This document shows positions 55,476 through 64,000 of a stretch of DNA of 64,000 bases, one piece after another. The position numbers were made by a program, and so were the translations under genes. The stretch comes from Serinus canaria (lineage: Eukaryota > Chordata > Aves > Passeriformes > Fringillidae), in contig NC_066342.1 of the NCBI RefSeq assembly GCF_022539315.1, positions 14,629,402 through 14,693,401 on the forward strand. The letters run 5' to 3'. The notes under the pieces were generated by a model. That model saw only the letters and a list, made by a program, of their open reading frames with translations, did no database searches and had not been told where the DNA came from. The number at the start of each line of letters is the position of its first letter. Position 1 is the stretch's first letter.

Positions 55476-56029
55476 TAGTCCATGCACAGAGCAATTTGGA
55501 AAGAATGAGGACTTTTGAACTCACAGGGCCGCCCAGTGAAATATGGAACTGAAATTATTAAGCTACTTCAAGCAGTTCTTCAACAGAAGAAAGTCACAAT
55601 AATACATTGCAAAGCACACCAGAAAGGGAATACCAACATCATAAAGGGAAACAAAGAGCAGATCAAACAGCAAAAGAGGCTGTGCTGAAGAAAGTAAATT
55701 CTGAAGGAGTGTTGCTTTCAAAACCCTGTATAGATTTATCTCCACCAAATTATGTAAAATAAGAGGACCGATTAGCAGAACAGTTGGACTGTACTATAAA
55801 TAAAGAAGGATGATGGGAAACATGTGAAAAGCAGATATTGGTCCCAGAGAAGATGATAGGAACCCAACTCAAAAGGATACATCAAGAGACACATGCAGGA
55901 CCAGATGCATTGTTGCTTTTAGCAAACAAGAATTTCTTTGGGCCCAAGGTGCAAAGTTTTGAAGACATAGTAGCAAAAAAAATATGTACGTTTCTGTGCT
56001 AATAATCCAGAAATAGTAAATGTTATAAA
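55476..56029 (+). pseudogene. Gammaretrovirus-like RNase H end and integrase start
   Basis: AIWKE-stop-GLLNSQGRPVKYG continues RNase H from before the LTR, then LLQAVLQQKKVTIIHCKAHQKG carries the C-terminal His motif. Decayed linker and integrase zinc-domain pieces follow (HQETHAGP-like at about 55885, C...CANNPEIVNV at about 55995-56025). It ends where the LTR of the minus-strand provirus begins; the rest of this integrase is not in the window. Confidence 0.8.
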
Positions 56030-56635
56030 TGATCAATGAGAAAGCCAAATTAATAAATGTGAAAGATTTTATTTTCGCAACCGAAAAATACGGTCCTTGA
56101 TAGCCACGGTCAAAGAGACAGCGTTGAGCCCGGGATCGGCCCTGGGTGAACCTAGATCCGACCTCTATCGCATCAGACCTCCCTCTGTTCACACATGCTG
56201 TCTCCAGCAGGGCTGTTTTATACAGTTTTTTCTGCCTGAGGCAGAGGTGCCCCGATTTCTTTTGTCACCCCGCAAATGTATGAAGTTTCTTTTCACTGTA
56301 CAGGGCTGGACAATTGCTGTTTCTTGGGTGGTGGCAGGGGCTGATCATGTCAGGAGAAGTCATGTATTCAGATGGATGTTCTTAACAACTTCGGTTATCT
56401 TGACTGATGATACTTGTCAAGTACTGATTGTCCTTGGGTGTTCCCAGGTGGTTCCAGGGAAGCCCATCTCCCCACCAGCCACGTCCTTTTTACTTGTTAA
56501 TGAGGCATTCTTTCCTGCTGCCACCAGGAGTTTCGCAACTTCTATGTGGTAATCTGTCTCTGAGTTGTCCGTGGTCTGAGGCTTGTTGGATTTTTGTTAC
56601 GTGCCTAATTTATTTTACAATTTTTATTTTATACA
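56030..56635 (-). mobile_element. First of two tandem gammaretrovirus-like LTRs
   Basis: TGATCAATGAGAAAG to TTTTATACA. The minus strand has TATAAAAC (about 56217-56224) and AATAAA (about 56068-56073). A second copy lies just to the right. Compared with that copy it has an extra ~20 bp near its right end (TTACGTGCCTAATTTATTTT) and scattered substitutions. Confidence 0.88.
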
Positions 56636-56653
56636 TTTTCCACCTGCTATTAA

Positions 56654-57233
56654 TGATCAGACAGAAATCTGAATTAATAAATGCTAAAGATTTTATTCTC
56701 ACGACCAAAATACAGTCCTCAAAAACCCACAAAGAGACAGTGTCAAGCCCGGGATCAGCCCTGGGTGAACCTAGATCTGACCTCTATCGCATCAGACCTC
56801 CCTCTGTTCACACATGCTGTCTCCAGCAGGGCTGTTTTATACAGTTTTTTATGCCTAAGGCAGAGGTGCCTTGATTTCTTTTGCAACCTCATATATGTAT
56901 GAAGTTTTTTTCACTGTGCAGGGCTGGACAATAGCTCTTTCCTGAGTACTGGCAGGTGCTAAATATGTCAGGGGAAGTCAAGTGTTCAGATGGATGTTCC
57001 TTGGCAACTTTGGTTATCTTGATTGATGGTATCTACCAAGTGATGATCACCCTTGGTTGTTCCCTGATGGCTCCGGAGGAAGCCCCTCTCAGCCCCAGCC
57101 ACGTCTTTTATTAGTTAAACAAGGCATTGTTCTCCTGCTGCCACCAGGAGTTTTGTAATTCCAATGTAGTCATCTGTCTCTGGGCTGCTTGTGGTCAGAG
57201 GCTCTTTGGATTTTGCAATTTTTATTTTATACA
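56654..57233 (-). mobile_element. Second tandem LTR (3' LTR of the minus-strand provirus)
   Basis: TGATCAGACAGAAATC to TTTTATACA, the same layout as 56030-56635, from which it is parted by an 18-bp spacer. The spacer in reverse ends GGTGGAAAA, a decayed polypurine tract. To the right the polypurine-like AAGAGGAGAA (in reverse, about 57236-57245) marks the junction with the provirus interior. Confidence 0.88.
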
Positions 57234-57399
57234 TTCTCCTCTTAAGCATGAATTATTTTATAACATATATTACAATCCCTCCCCTTCTATATAAACACAT
57301 TAATTCATGCTCCCACTACAACTCTTATATCTATTACCTACATTTTAGCGAAATCTACCCTTTACCTGTTAGGGCATCCTACAAGGAGAGGGGGGGAAC
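57234..57399 (-). other. Junction between env remnant and 3' LTR
   Basis: AT-rich sequence without the transmembrane subunit expected here. It contains only a short polypurine-like tract beside the LTR. Confidence 0.6.
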
Positions 57400-58735
57400 T
57401 TCTTCAGACTCTTTCTGTGTCTTGTTCTCCTTGTGGGACCCCTTGATATAATTTGTAAATGTTTCTATCATCTTTGATTTGTTTTTCGAATTTTGCTGGG
57501 ACTTCGGCGGCCTTACTTTCCTGTTCTCCTTCCCCTAATTTATTGATTTTAGATATGCAAGACCCTTTCCACTTTGGGGGTAACTCACTATATGCTTTCT
57601 TCCCACAGATCGAGTAAATTCTGTTAGGGGCTTTCCACCTGATGTTTGCTCTGCCTGGTTCCTTCCAAAATTCTCTTAATTCCTCCAAGGATTGGTAAGG
57701 ATTAACTCTGGAGCCTTTGACCCAACAAAGTCCAATTTGGTCATTCCATTTGCAATTTGTCTCATTTTTTCTGACTCCAATATCCCGTAGGAGGCTCTGG
57801 TTGACTGACCTTGCTCCTACTACTTGAATTTAACGCCAACGTGGATATACACGGGGTATATCCCACCACCTCGGTATATTCCCTTCCCTCTTGGCTGATG
57901 CAAATGGTTCCAATCACTCTCTGGTCCAACACCCACCCCTCAGGTCTCTGTGCCAATTTGGAGACCCTTGTGTTGTCCCATTTTAGAAGTTGCTCCAGAG
58001 TTAAACTCTCACCTTTCCAGGGCCATTTCTTGGTGGATTTCAGCCCCCCACAAATCCAACAATTCAAAAATCCCACCTCTGTCGCGATCTCCTGGACAAG
58101 ATCAATGAATAAGTTCCGAGCTGGGGCAGGTTGCCCCCAGTCGGCATACTGCTTCTCAAGTTGTTCATATTGTTCGCGCAACGTTCTTAATCTTTTTTGC
58201 TCCACCCTCTTTTTCCTCAGTTCTGACTACTGTCTTTTCAATTTCTGAGTTATCTGTTTCATTTTGCCCTCAGGATCTACCCCTTCCTTATTCTGTGAAA
58301 AACAGAAAGTCCTATCATACTGCAAACAAGCCCTGTCATCATTTGCCTGGACAAGGTCCAAAATGATGGGCTCCTTGTTCAGGGAGAGCTTATTCTCACA
58401 TTTCAAATTCCTTCCAACCCAGTATGTTTTCCCATTCATTATACACATTCCCAACTTAGAGTTATCATAACACAATTGGTTAATTTGATAGTACGCTACA
58501 AAAACTGATTCAGTCTTTCCCCCGACCCACACAGTCCAATTACATTGGTCACAAACGGGGATTGACATCCGTCCCGCATCCCTTTTCTGTATTTTGTGGT
58601 TGAACTTTTCTGACCACCCGTCCTTAACTCTCGCTTCTAGATCGAAACACATTTCTCTGCCCAATCTGCATAATTTCAATTGAGTACCGTTTACGGTGCA
58701 ATACCTGCCTTGCTCCATGATGCAATCCCCCAGGG
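57400..58735 (-). pseudogene. Gammaretrovirus-like env surface subunit, truncated
   Basis: Three minus-strand open blocks (58718-58227, 58205-57762, 57688-57404) make up a surface glycoprotein. Features seen are many Cys, N-glycosylation sites (CNWTVW), a coiled-coil-like Glu/Arg/Gln segment (about 58205-58140), a C-X-X-C motif in CWICGG like the isomerase motif of gammaretroviral surface proteins, and a PPKWKGSC segment near the end. The transmembrane subunit, with fusion peptide and immunosuppressive-type region, is missing. Single stops or shifts separate the blocks. It cannot make a membrane-anchored envelope. Confidence 0.78.
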
Positions 58736-59382
58736 CTCAGTATGCTGAGACTCCCTCTCCTCCTTGTCCCTCCAGGACAACCTGAGTGCACCTACTGCAC
58801 TCATTCACAGGGCTCCGTTCCGCTGTGTGAGGTGGGATCTCAGTGTGCAGACTAAATGTCTCGCACATGGCTAGGCTCAGGCCCATCAAGATTCTCCATA
58901 GGCATACTTCTCTGCCTTTGCCTGTGCCCCCTGGGGTGCCACCAGCGGCGAGGAAGACCATCTTCTCGGCAGGAGGAGTACTCTTCAGGGAATACATTTT
59001 TGGACCGAACCACATACCTTCTCTTAAAGGCGCCCCACCTGGATATCTTGATCACATCTGAGCTGCAAGGTACTCTGACTGACTTTCGACACTCAACGTC
59101 TAAGACCTCTGCCTTAGAATTTAATTTTCCCCGTACACCGTTCTGGAATATATTAAACCACTCTTGAGAATCCTGTTCGATGATTCTTAAATTTGTGGTA
59201 AGAGTTAAGATTCGGTCAGTCAGCTCGAGTTCTTCTAAACGCTGAGTACACAACCCCTTCGGTGGCAGTACCCTTCTACAATGTATAACAAAGACTTCCA
59301 GACAGTACCCACACTTGAAGTGCACAAATGGATAGCATACACAACTTGACAGTATACAACCTATCTGCTCTCCTTCGGTCAT
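58736..59382 (-). pseudogene. env leader region with Arg-rich ORF
   Basis: An ATG at 59382-59380 overlaps the pol stop by four bases (ATGA) and opens 176 codons. The N-terminus is Cys-rich and partly hydrophobic, and the C-terminus has a basic run (RRWWHPRGHRQRQRS). A second frame, about 58960-58740, carries a hydrophobic signal-like segment (LWRILMGLSLAMC) that leads toward the surface subunit. Whether the first frame is a long env leader joined by a frameshift or a separate accessory protein cannot be decided from sequence. Confidence 0.55.
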
Positions 59383-60231
59383 TTACTTGGACGGTGTAGT
59401 TTTATCTTTAAATCTCCAGGGGAAGAGGTGATCCTCCACTTGGGAGCCTCCTCCTGATGTTCAACCTTTTTCACCCGCAACGTGTGTGTCCAGCCTTTTT
59501 CTGCCGTCCGAATGGCCATGTCTGTCGTCAGAAGGACAAGAAAGGGACCTTCCCAGTGAGGGGAGAGGGGAACATCTTTCCACACTTTCACAAGTGCTTT
59601 GTCTCCCAGTCCAATTTTGTGGATAGCAAACCCCAGAAAAGCACTCTGAGATACTACCCCATGTTTCCTTAATTTCTGTAAATTCTTGTTTATCACAATC
59701 AAGTAAGGTTGAATCTGACTATTCTCCAACCTGGGATGTCTCACTGGCACTCCATGTTTATATGGCATTCCGTATAACATTTCAAACGGTGAGAGCCCAG
59801 TCTCAGAGTGAGGCATAGTCCTGATATTAAGCAAGGCAAGGGGGAGGCACTTCAACCAGGACATCCGGGTTTCCAATATTAATTTTGACAATTGTGCCTT
59901 CAAAGTCTGATTCATTCTTTCGACCTGTCCCGAACTCTGGGGATGCCACGGGGTGCGGTATTCCCACTGGATGCCTAGATCCTCTGCCAACTGCTTAATA
60001 ATCTTTGACGTAAAATGAGTTCCCTGGTCCGAATCTACGTAATTTGCCACCCCATATCGGGGCACAATTTCCTCCAAAAGTCTTTTGGACACTGAGCTTG
60101 TTGCTCTTGAGCTCAGAAAAGCTTCCACACAATGGGTCAATTTGTCTACTATCACAAACACGAATTTGTACCTTCCCACCTTGGGCAGTTTGGTAAAATC
60201 AACTTGAATCCTTTTGAAAGGTCGGTACACC
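59379..60231 (-). pseudogene. Gammaretrovirus-like integrase core and C-terminus
   Basis: An open frame of 283 codons, lacking its N-terminal part. It holds IQVDFTKLP (catalytic Asp), DSDQGTHFTSK (second Asp) and HPQSSGQVERMNQ (Glu) with standard D,D-35-E spacing, followed by the gammaretroviral C-terminal domain (HWEGPFLVLLTTDMAIR). All three acidic residues are kept. The zinc-binding domain is separated by a solo LTR at 60232-60903, and about 18 codons at the join are missing. It overlaps the env leader ATG at its stop. Confidence 0.92.
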
Positions 60232-60903
60232 TGTCATGCCTTAGTTCTTGTCCTAGGGTGACTGTTATCCCCATTCGTGTGTGTAATCTATGCTGGATAT
60301 TATGTTCTGTGCCTTTAAGACTGGCAGAGTGAGAGTTTTGTTTTGGGCCTCTTATCAGCCACTCGGCGAGACATCCAGATAGCACCAGGACTTAGTGCTG
60401 CTTTTTGCTTTTTGCCCTGCTTTTTGCTTTTGCTCTTGCTTCTGCTTCGCTTCTGCTTTGCTTGCTCTTGCTTTTTTTCCCCCCTTCTCATTAGTTAATT
60501 TAGCTAAACAGTCCAAATTCCTTTCTGGACTGTTCTCCTGCCCCCCCCTCAACCCGTTTGGACCTGCCGAACCTGCTCCGGACTCGGATTTGGAACACCG
60601 AGAGAGTTTACACCTTGTGGCTGCAGCAGCTGCCTCAGCGCCGGAGGGACTGATAACAGCGACCACCCCCAGGAGAGACTTTCTGAATTTGCCATCTTTT
60701 TCAGAGCAGTGAAAGAGTGGTGTCATCCGGTATTGTTCATTTTGTGTGCTGGGGGGTGCTGTGCTTGTCAAATAAACAGGTTCTTTCCACTTCTCTCCAA
60801 GGAATTCTTCCCAAAACGGTTGTAGGGGAGGGGCTGTGTGGGTTTGCTTTTTGGAGAAGCCCTTTTTGGGGATTCTCTCCCAAATTTGCCCTAAACCAGG
60901 ACA
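60232..60903 (+). mobile_element. Solo LTR inserted in the integrase gene
   Basis: Begins TGTCATGCCTTAG and ends CCTAAACCAGGACA, the same close as the LTR at 15325-16605 (CCAGGACA). AATAAA lies at 60771-60776. A pyrimidine-rich CTTTTTGCTTTTGC repeat at about 60400-60480 is distinctive. Integrase zinc-domain codons stop at its right edge (CQKVNRT) and core codons start at its left edge (YRPFKRIQ). Flanks TACACC and GTTCTG do not match, so some host sequence was lost at the left edge. Confidence 0.8.
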
Positions 60904-61380
60904 GTTCTGTTAACTTTCTGGCAGATCAGGCATCCTTGTACCTCCTGCTTGGCCAATTCATAAATCCCTCTGCACCCAAAGAATTTTAGAAACTGTTCTG
61001 CCAGGGTCTGAGCCCCCCAATGCGTTCGCTGGTGCAGTCTCCTAAAAATTCTCCTGGTGTATCCTTTTGATACCAACTCTCTCCCGTCCAGTAATTTCCA
61101 GTTACCTTCCTCCAATTTTCCCCCAATTTTCTCATAGCTTTCAATTTCCTTTTGGGAGGGCTGTGGGGGATATTTTGGAGCCTCGGTTCCTTTGACCTCT
61201 GGGGTACTTACTGTCATCAATGCTGCATTCTTGGCCTCTTTGTCCACCAGGTTGTTTCCCCGGATTTGAAACTGCATTCCCGCCTGATGCCCTTTTACAT
61301 GTACTACTGAAATTTCCTCTGGCTTCCTTATCGCTTTCAAAATTTGCCTTATCAATTCTCCATGCATCAGTTCCCTTCCT
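60904..61380 (-). pseudogene. Gammaretrovirus-like RNase H end and integrase zinc domain
   Basis: In the same frame as the rest of pol: ISVVHVKGHQAGMQ (RNase H C-terminal His motif), NLVDKEAKNAAL, then the integrase HHCC zinc-binding domain (HQRTHWG...CLICQK, about 61045-60910). The open block starts after an in-frame TGA at 61380-61382. Confidence 0.9.
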
Positions 61381-61382
61381 CA

Positions 61383-61787
61383 AGTGTTGATCAGCCCTTT
61401 CTCTTCCCAAATCTTCCCAAATGTATGGACCACCCCAAAAGTATATTTGGAGTCTGTAGAAATTGTCCCCTTTTTCCCTTTCAGCCTTTTCAACACCCTC
61501 AAGACTGCCTACAGTTCACACACCTGAGCCGACCACCCCGCATTCAGAGGACTTGCTTCTATCACTTCTCCTGTCTTCCCTTTCACAACTGCATATCCTG
61601 ATTCCCTTTTCCCTTCAACCACCCTGGCTGATCCATCCACAGACCATTTTTCTACTTCTTCCAATTCCTCCTCCTCTAAATCTGTTCTTATCTTGGTCTG
61701 GAGCTCCACCACTTCCACACAGTCATGAACGAGCCTTTCTGCAACTTCCCCAAACAAAAATTGGGCTGGATTTTGTGCTGTCGTTGT
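61383..61787 (-). pseudogene. Gammaretrovirus-like RNase H, first part
   Basis: VEKWSVDGSARV (about 61655-61620) has the first catalytic Asp, LNAGWSAQVCEL the region of the Glu, and STDSKYTFGVVHTFG (about 61475-61430) the second Asp. In-frame stops lie at 61509-61511 and 61788-61790. Confidence 0.88.
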
Positions 61788-63485
61788 TCACAGTTCCAAA
61801 TTAGACCAGTGGATCAAAACAGCTTCGTATTTCAGCAACCTAGTGTCCATCAGCCATTTGTCTGCCTTTTGTTGTAGTATACTCCGCACATTATGCGGCG
61901 CAAATATTACCAACAAGGCCCCAAAAGTTACTTTCTTAGCTTCTTCTACCAACAATGCCACTGCTACAATTGCTTGCAAGCACATGGGCCAAACCCTGAT
62001 TACAGGGTCCAGAAGCTTAGACAAGTAACCTACCAGTTTCGTGGCCTCCGCCCAATCCTGTGTTAGCATGCCGTGGGCGGTGTGACTGCTGACATCCACA
62101 AACAACTGAAATGCCCTCTTCACATCGGGGAGGCTCAGCACTGGTGCTGCCACGAGTGCTTCCTTTAATTCCTTTAAGTCACTCTCATCTTTCTCTGTCC
62201 ATTTTATCTTGTTGGTGGTGAGCTTCTCATATAAAAATTTCACCTTCTCACTATATCCTTCAATCCATTGCCAGCAATATCCCAAGAGTCCCAATAGTTG
62301 TCTCACTTCTCTTTTTGTCCATGGAGGAGGCAGGGCAATAATCCCTGCCACCCTCTCAGGGTCTAATTTATTCTTTCCCTTGGTTAACCAATGTCCCAAG
62401 TACCTGACTTCGGGCTCTGTGAACTGAAGCTTCGACTTAAACACTTTCAATCCTTTATCCCCCAAGAAATTCAAAAGCGCTATAGTGCTCATCATTACAT
62501 CCTCCTCCCTTGGACCAGCAATCAACAAATCCTCCACATACTGTAGCAATTTTTTTCCTTCTACTGGTACAAAGTGACTCAGCACTTGCTCAAGTGCTTA
62601 ACCAAACAAATTTGGGGAATCCACAAACCCCTGAGGCAAGGATGTCCACCTAAATTGTTGCTTTCTGTTGGTTTCTGGGTCTTCCCAGTGAAACGCGAAA
62701 TAATCTCTGCTGTCCTTTGCTAAAGGACAAGCCCAGAAAGTGTCTTTCAGATCGATCACACTGTACCACGTGTCCTCGGGAGAGACATTTTTTAACAAAG
62801 TATAAGGATTTGAAACTGTGGGGAGCAGTGTCTTAGTCCTTTGATTCACAGCCCTTAAATCCTGCACCAACCTATAACTACCATCTGTTTTCTGCACTGC
62901 CAAAATTGGGGTATTATATCTGGACATGCATGGCTCCAACACTCCTTTCTTCACTAATTCCTCTATCACTGGTTTCAGCCCCCTCCTCCCTTCCATGGCA
63001 ATGGGGTATTGTTTGACCCTAATAGGGTCTCCAGGTCTCTCAGTTTCAATGTGAATTGGCTCTATGTTCAACCTCCCAGCCTCCCCTTGGGTGTACCACA
63101 CCTTAGGGTCTATTTTCTCCTCATCCTTAGCAGTGAATTGGTACAACTTCACCATGAGCTGGGAATTCTGCACCACTAGGCTGATTTCTAGTGTCACCAT
63201 CAAATCCCTTCCCAGCAGATTGTATTCTGCTTCCTTGACCAACAACCTATTTCCAATACAACACTTATTTTCTGATTCTATTCCAACATCTTTAATGACT
63301 GGGACCTTAAAAGGTTCCCCCTTTGCCCCAATTACCATCATAGTATCATCCCTTATAGAACATCCTTGTGGTAATCGCTGCACTGTGGTCCATTCGGCTC
63401 CAGAGTCTACTAAAAATAATACCTCCTGCTTGTGGGGTCCTAGTCTTAATTTTATCAAGGGCTCCTTAGATGTCCCTGATCCCAA
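61788..63485 (-). pseudogene. Gammaretrovirus-like protease and reverse transcriptase
   Basis: A single frame interrupted only by a TAA at 62598-62600. Protease: VLFLVDSGAEWT with the active triplet as D-S-G, and NLLGRDLM. RT: PMSRYNTPILAV-type fingers (about 62950-62900), YRLVQDLRAVNQRT, VIDLKDTFWACPL (motif A with its Asp), SLPQGFVDSPNLFG (motif B, then the stop), and the catalytic box as YVEDLLIAG near 62540, where gammaretroviruses usually have Y-V-D-D. The connection region follows (LLGLLGYCWQWIEGYS, VWPMCLQAIVAVALL). With the Asp-to-Glu change in the active box and the stop, RT should be dead. Confidence 0.92.
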
Positions 63486-64000
63486 ACTGAAAAGCCCCTG
63501 ACACCTCTAATCTTCCTGAAACATTTTCTCGTCTTTGTCTTTCTTCTGACAGTTTCTCCGAATGTGTCCCTTTTGCTTGCAGTAATAGCACTCAAAAGTC
63601 CTTTTTCTGATTGTCTGAGCCCTTACTTTGGGAAGGGTTCTGTTTCTTTAGTGGCACTGATTTTGCAGAGTCTCAGACCTGCTCCTGCTTCTGTGCTTCC
63701 CTTACTGCAGCTACTAATACTTTCGCCTGGATTTTCTGCCTTTCCTCATCTCTCCTCATGTACACTTTCTGAGCCTCCCGAAGCAAATCCTGTAACTCTC
63801 TGTCTTGCCATCCCTCTCTTTTCCAATTTCTTTCTTATGTCTTCCCATAATTTCGCCACGAACTGAGTTTTCAACAGGACCACCCCAATCGGGGACCCAG
63901 GGTCCATCCCAAAATACATCCTGAGGCTCTTCTTCAGCCTTTCCAACCACTCTGTGGGTGTCTTATCCTTTCCCGGGCACTCCCCGAGTACTTTACTCAT
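63486..64000 (-). pseudogene. Gammaretrovirus-like gag: capsid end and nucleocapsid
   Basis: Minus-strand gag enters from the right edge: capsid C-terminus (KTPTEWLERLKKSLRMY, LLKTQFVAKLWEDIRKKLEK, 63960-63820), a charged linker (RRDEERQKIQAKV, other frame), and one CCHC zinc knuckle CYYCKQKGHIRRNC at about 63549-63590. A frameshift near 63,810 splits the capsid from the linker. Matrix, leader and 5' LTR are outside the window. Confidence 0.88.

Noticed and set aside
60355..60771. 138-codon minus frame rich in Lys/Ala/Gln
   Set aside because: It is the translation of a CTTTTGC repeat inside a solo LTR.

Overview
This is vertebrate nuclear DNA from a bird, probably a songbird (Passeriformes). 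The evidence is many CR1 (chicken repeat 1) LINE fragments, a tRNA-Ile-headed SINE with a CR1-type tail resembling TguSINE1 of passerines, and ERVL, ERVK and gammaretrovirus-like LTRs of familiar avian type. There are no operons and no CRISPR. The only host gene I can name is the second exon of TNPO1 (transportin-1) at 1031-1144 on the minus strand, beside a CpG island. TNPO1 is Z-linked in birds. From memory, the extreme retrovirus density and three substitutions in this highly conserved exon would fit a W-linked gametolog, but that is inference.

Layout. Positions 1-22,340 are fairly ordinary intergenic DNA bounded by two CpG-island promoters: the TNPO1 island (about 720-1760) and an unidentified one (about 21,630-22,330) with an inverted CCAAT box, GC boxes, an X-box/RFX-type motif and a possible short first coding exon. 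Between them lie an ERVL remnant (3.3-5.75 kb), two long decayed CR1 elements (5.76-8.08 kb and 10.15-14.0 kb, the second split by a 1.5-kb LTR), a 1.28-kb solo LTR with a perfect 5-bp target duplication, and AT-rich DNA with little recognisable content.

From 22,340 to the end almost everything is LTR retrotransposon. 22.3-29.5 kb is a row of LTRs plus the SINE. 29.8-41.5 kb is a deep nest: one plus-strand CR1 is split by a minus-strand CR1 and by a solo LTR, and that LTR is split by two ERVK proviruses. One provirus is short (31,288-34,145, 6-bp target duplication, nearly identical LTRs, gag joined to RNase H/integrase). The other is longer (about 34,236-41,098, gag-dUTPase-protease-RT-RNase H-integrase, no env). 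41.5-49.2 kb holds more LTRs, a degenerate TTAAG-rich minisatellite and one unidentified ORF. 49.2-52.5 kb is another CR1 split by a 2.3-kb insertion. 52.6-56.0 kb is a decayed plus-strand gammaretrovirus-like element. 56.0-64.0 kb is a minus-strand gammaretrovirus-like provirus inserted into it, with tandem 3' LTRs, an env lacking its transmembrane half, and pol in a single frame broken by stops and a solo LTR. Its 5' end lies beyond the window.

No gene here forms a working pathway with its neighbours. The value of the window is its insertion stratigraphy and the way it ends two host promoters. All viral genes seen are broken by stops, frameshifts or deletions. I found no convincing novel system; the best unexplained items are the second promoter, the ORF at 46,043-46,402 and the degenerate repeat at 46.75-47.06 kb. 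Identities and ages are by eye, without alignment.
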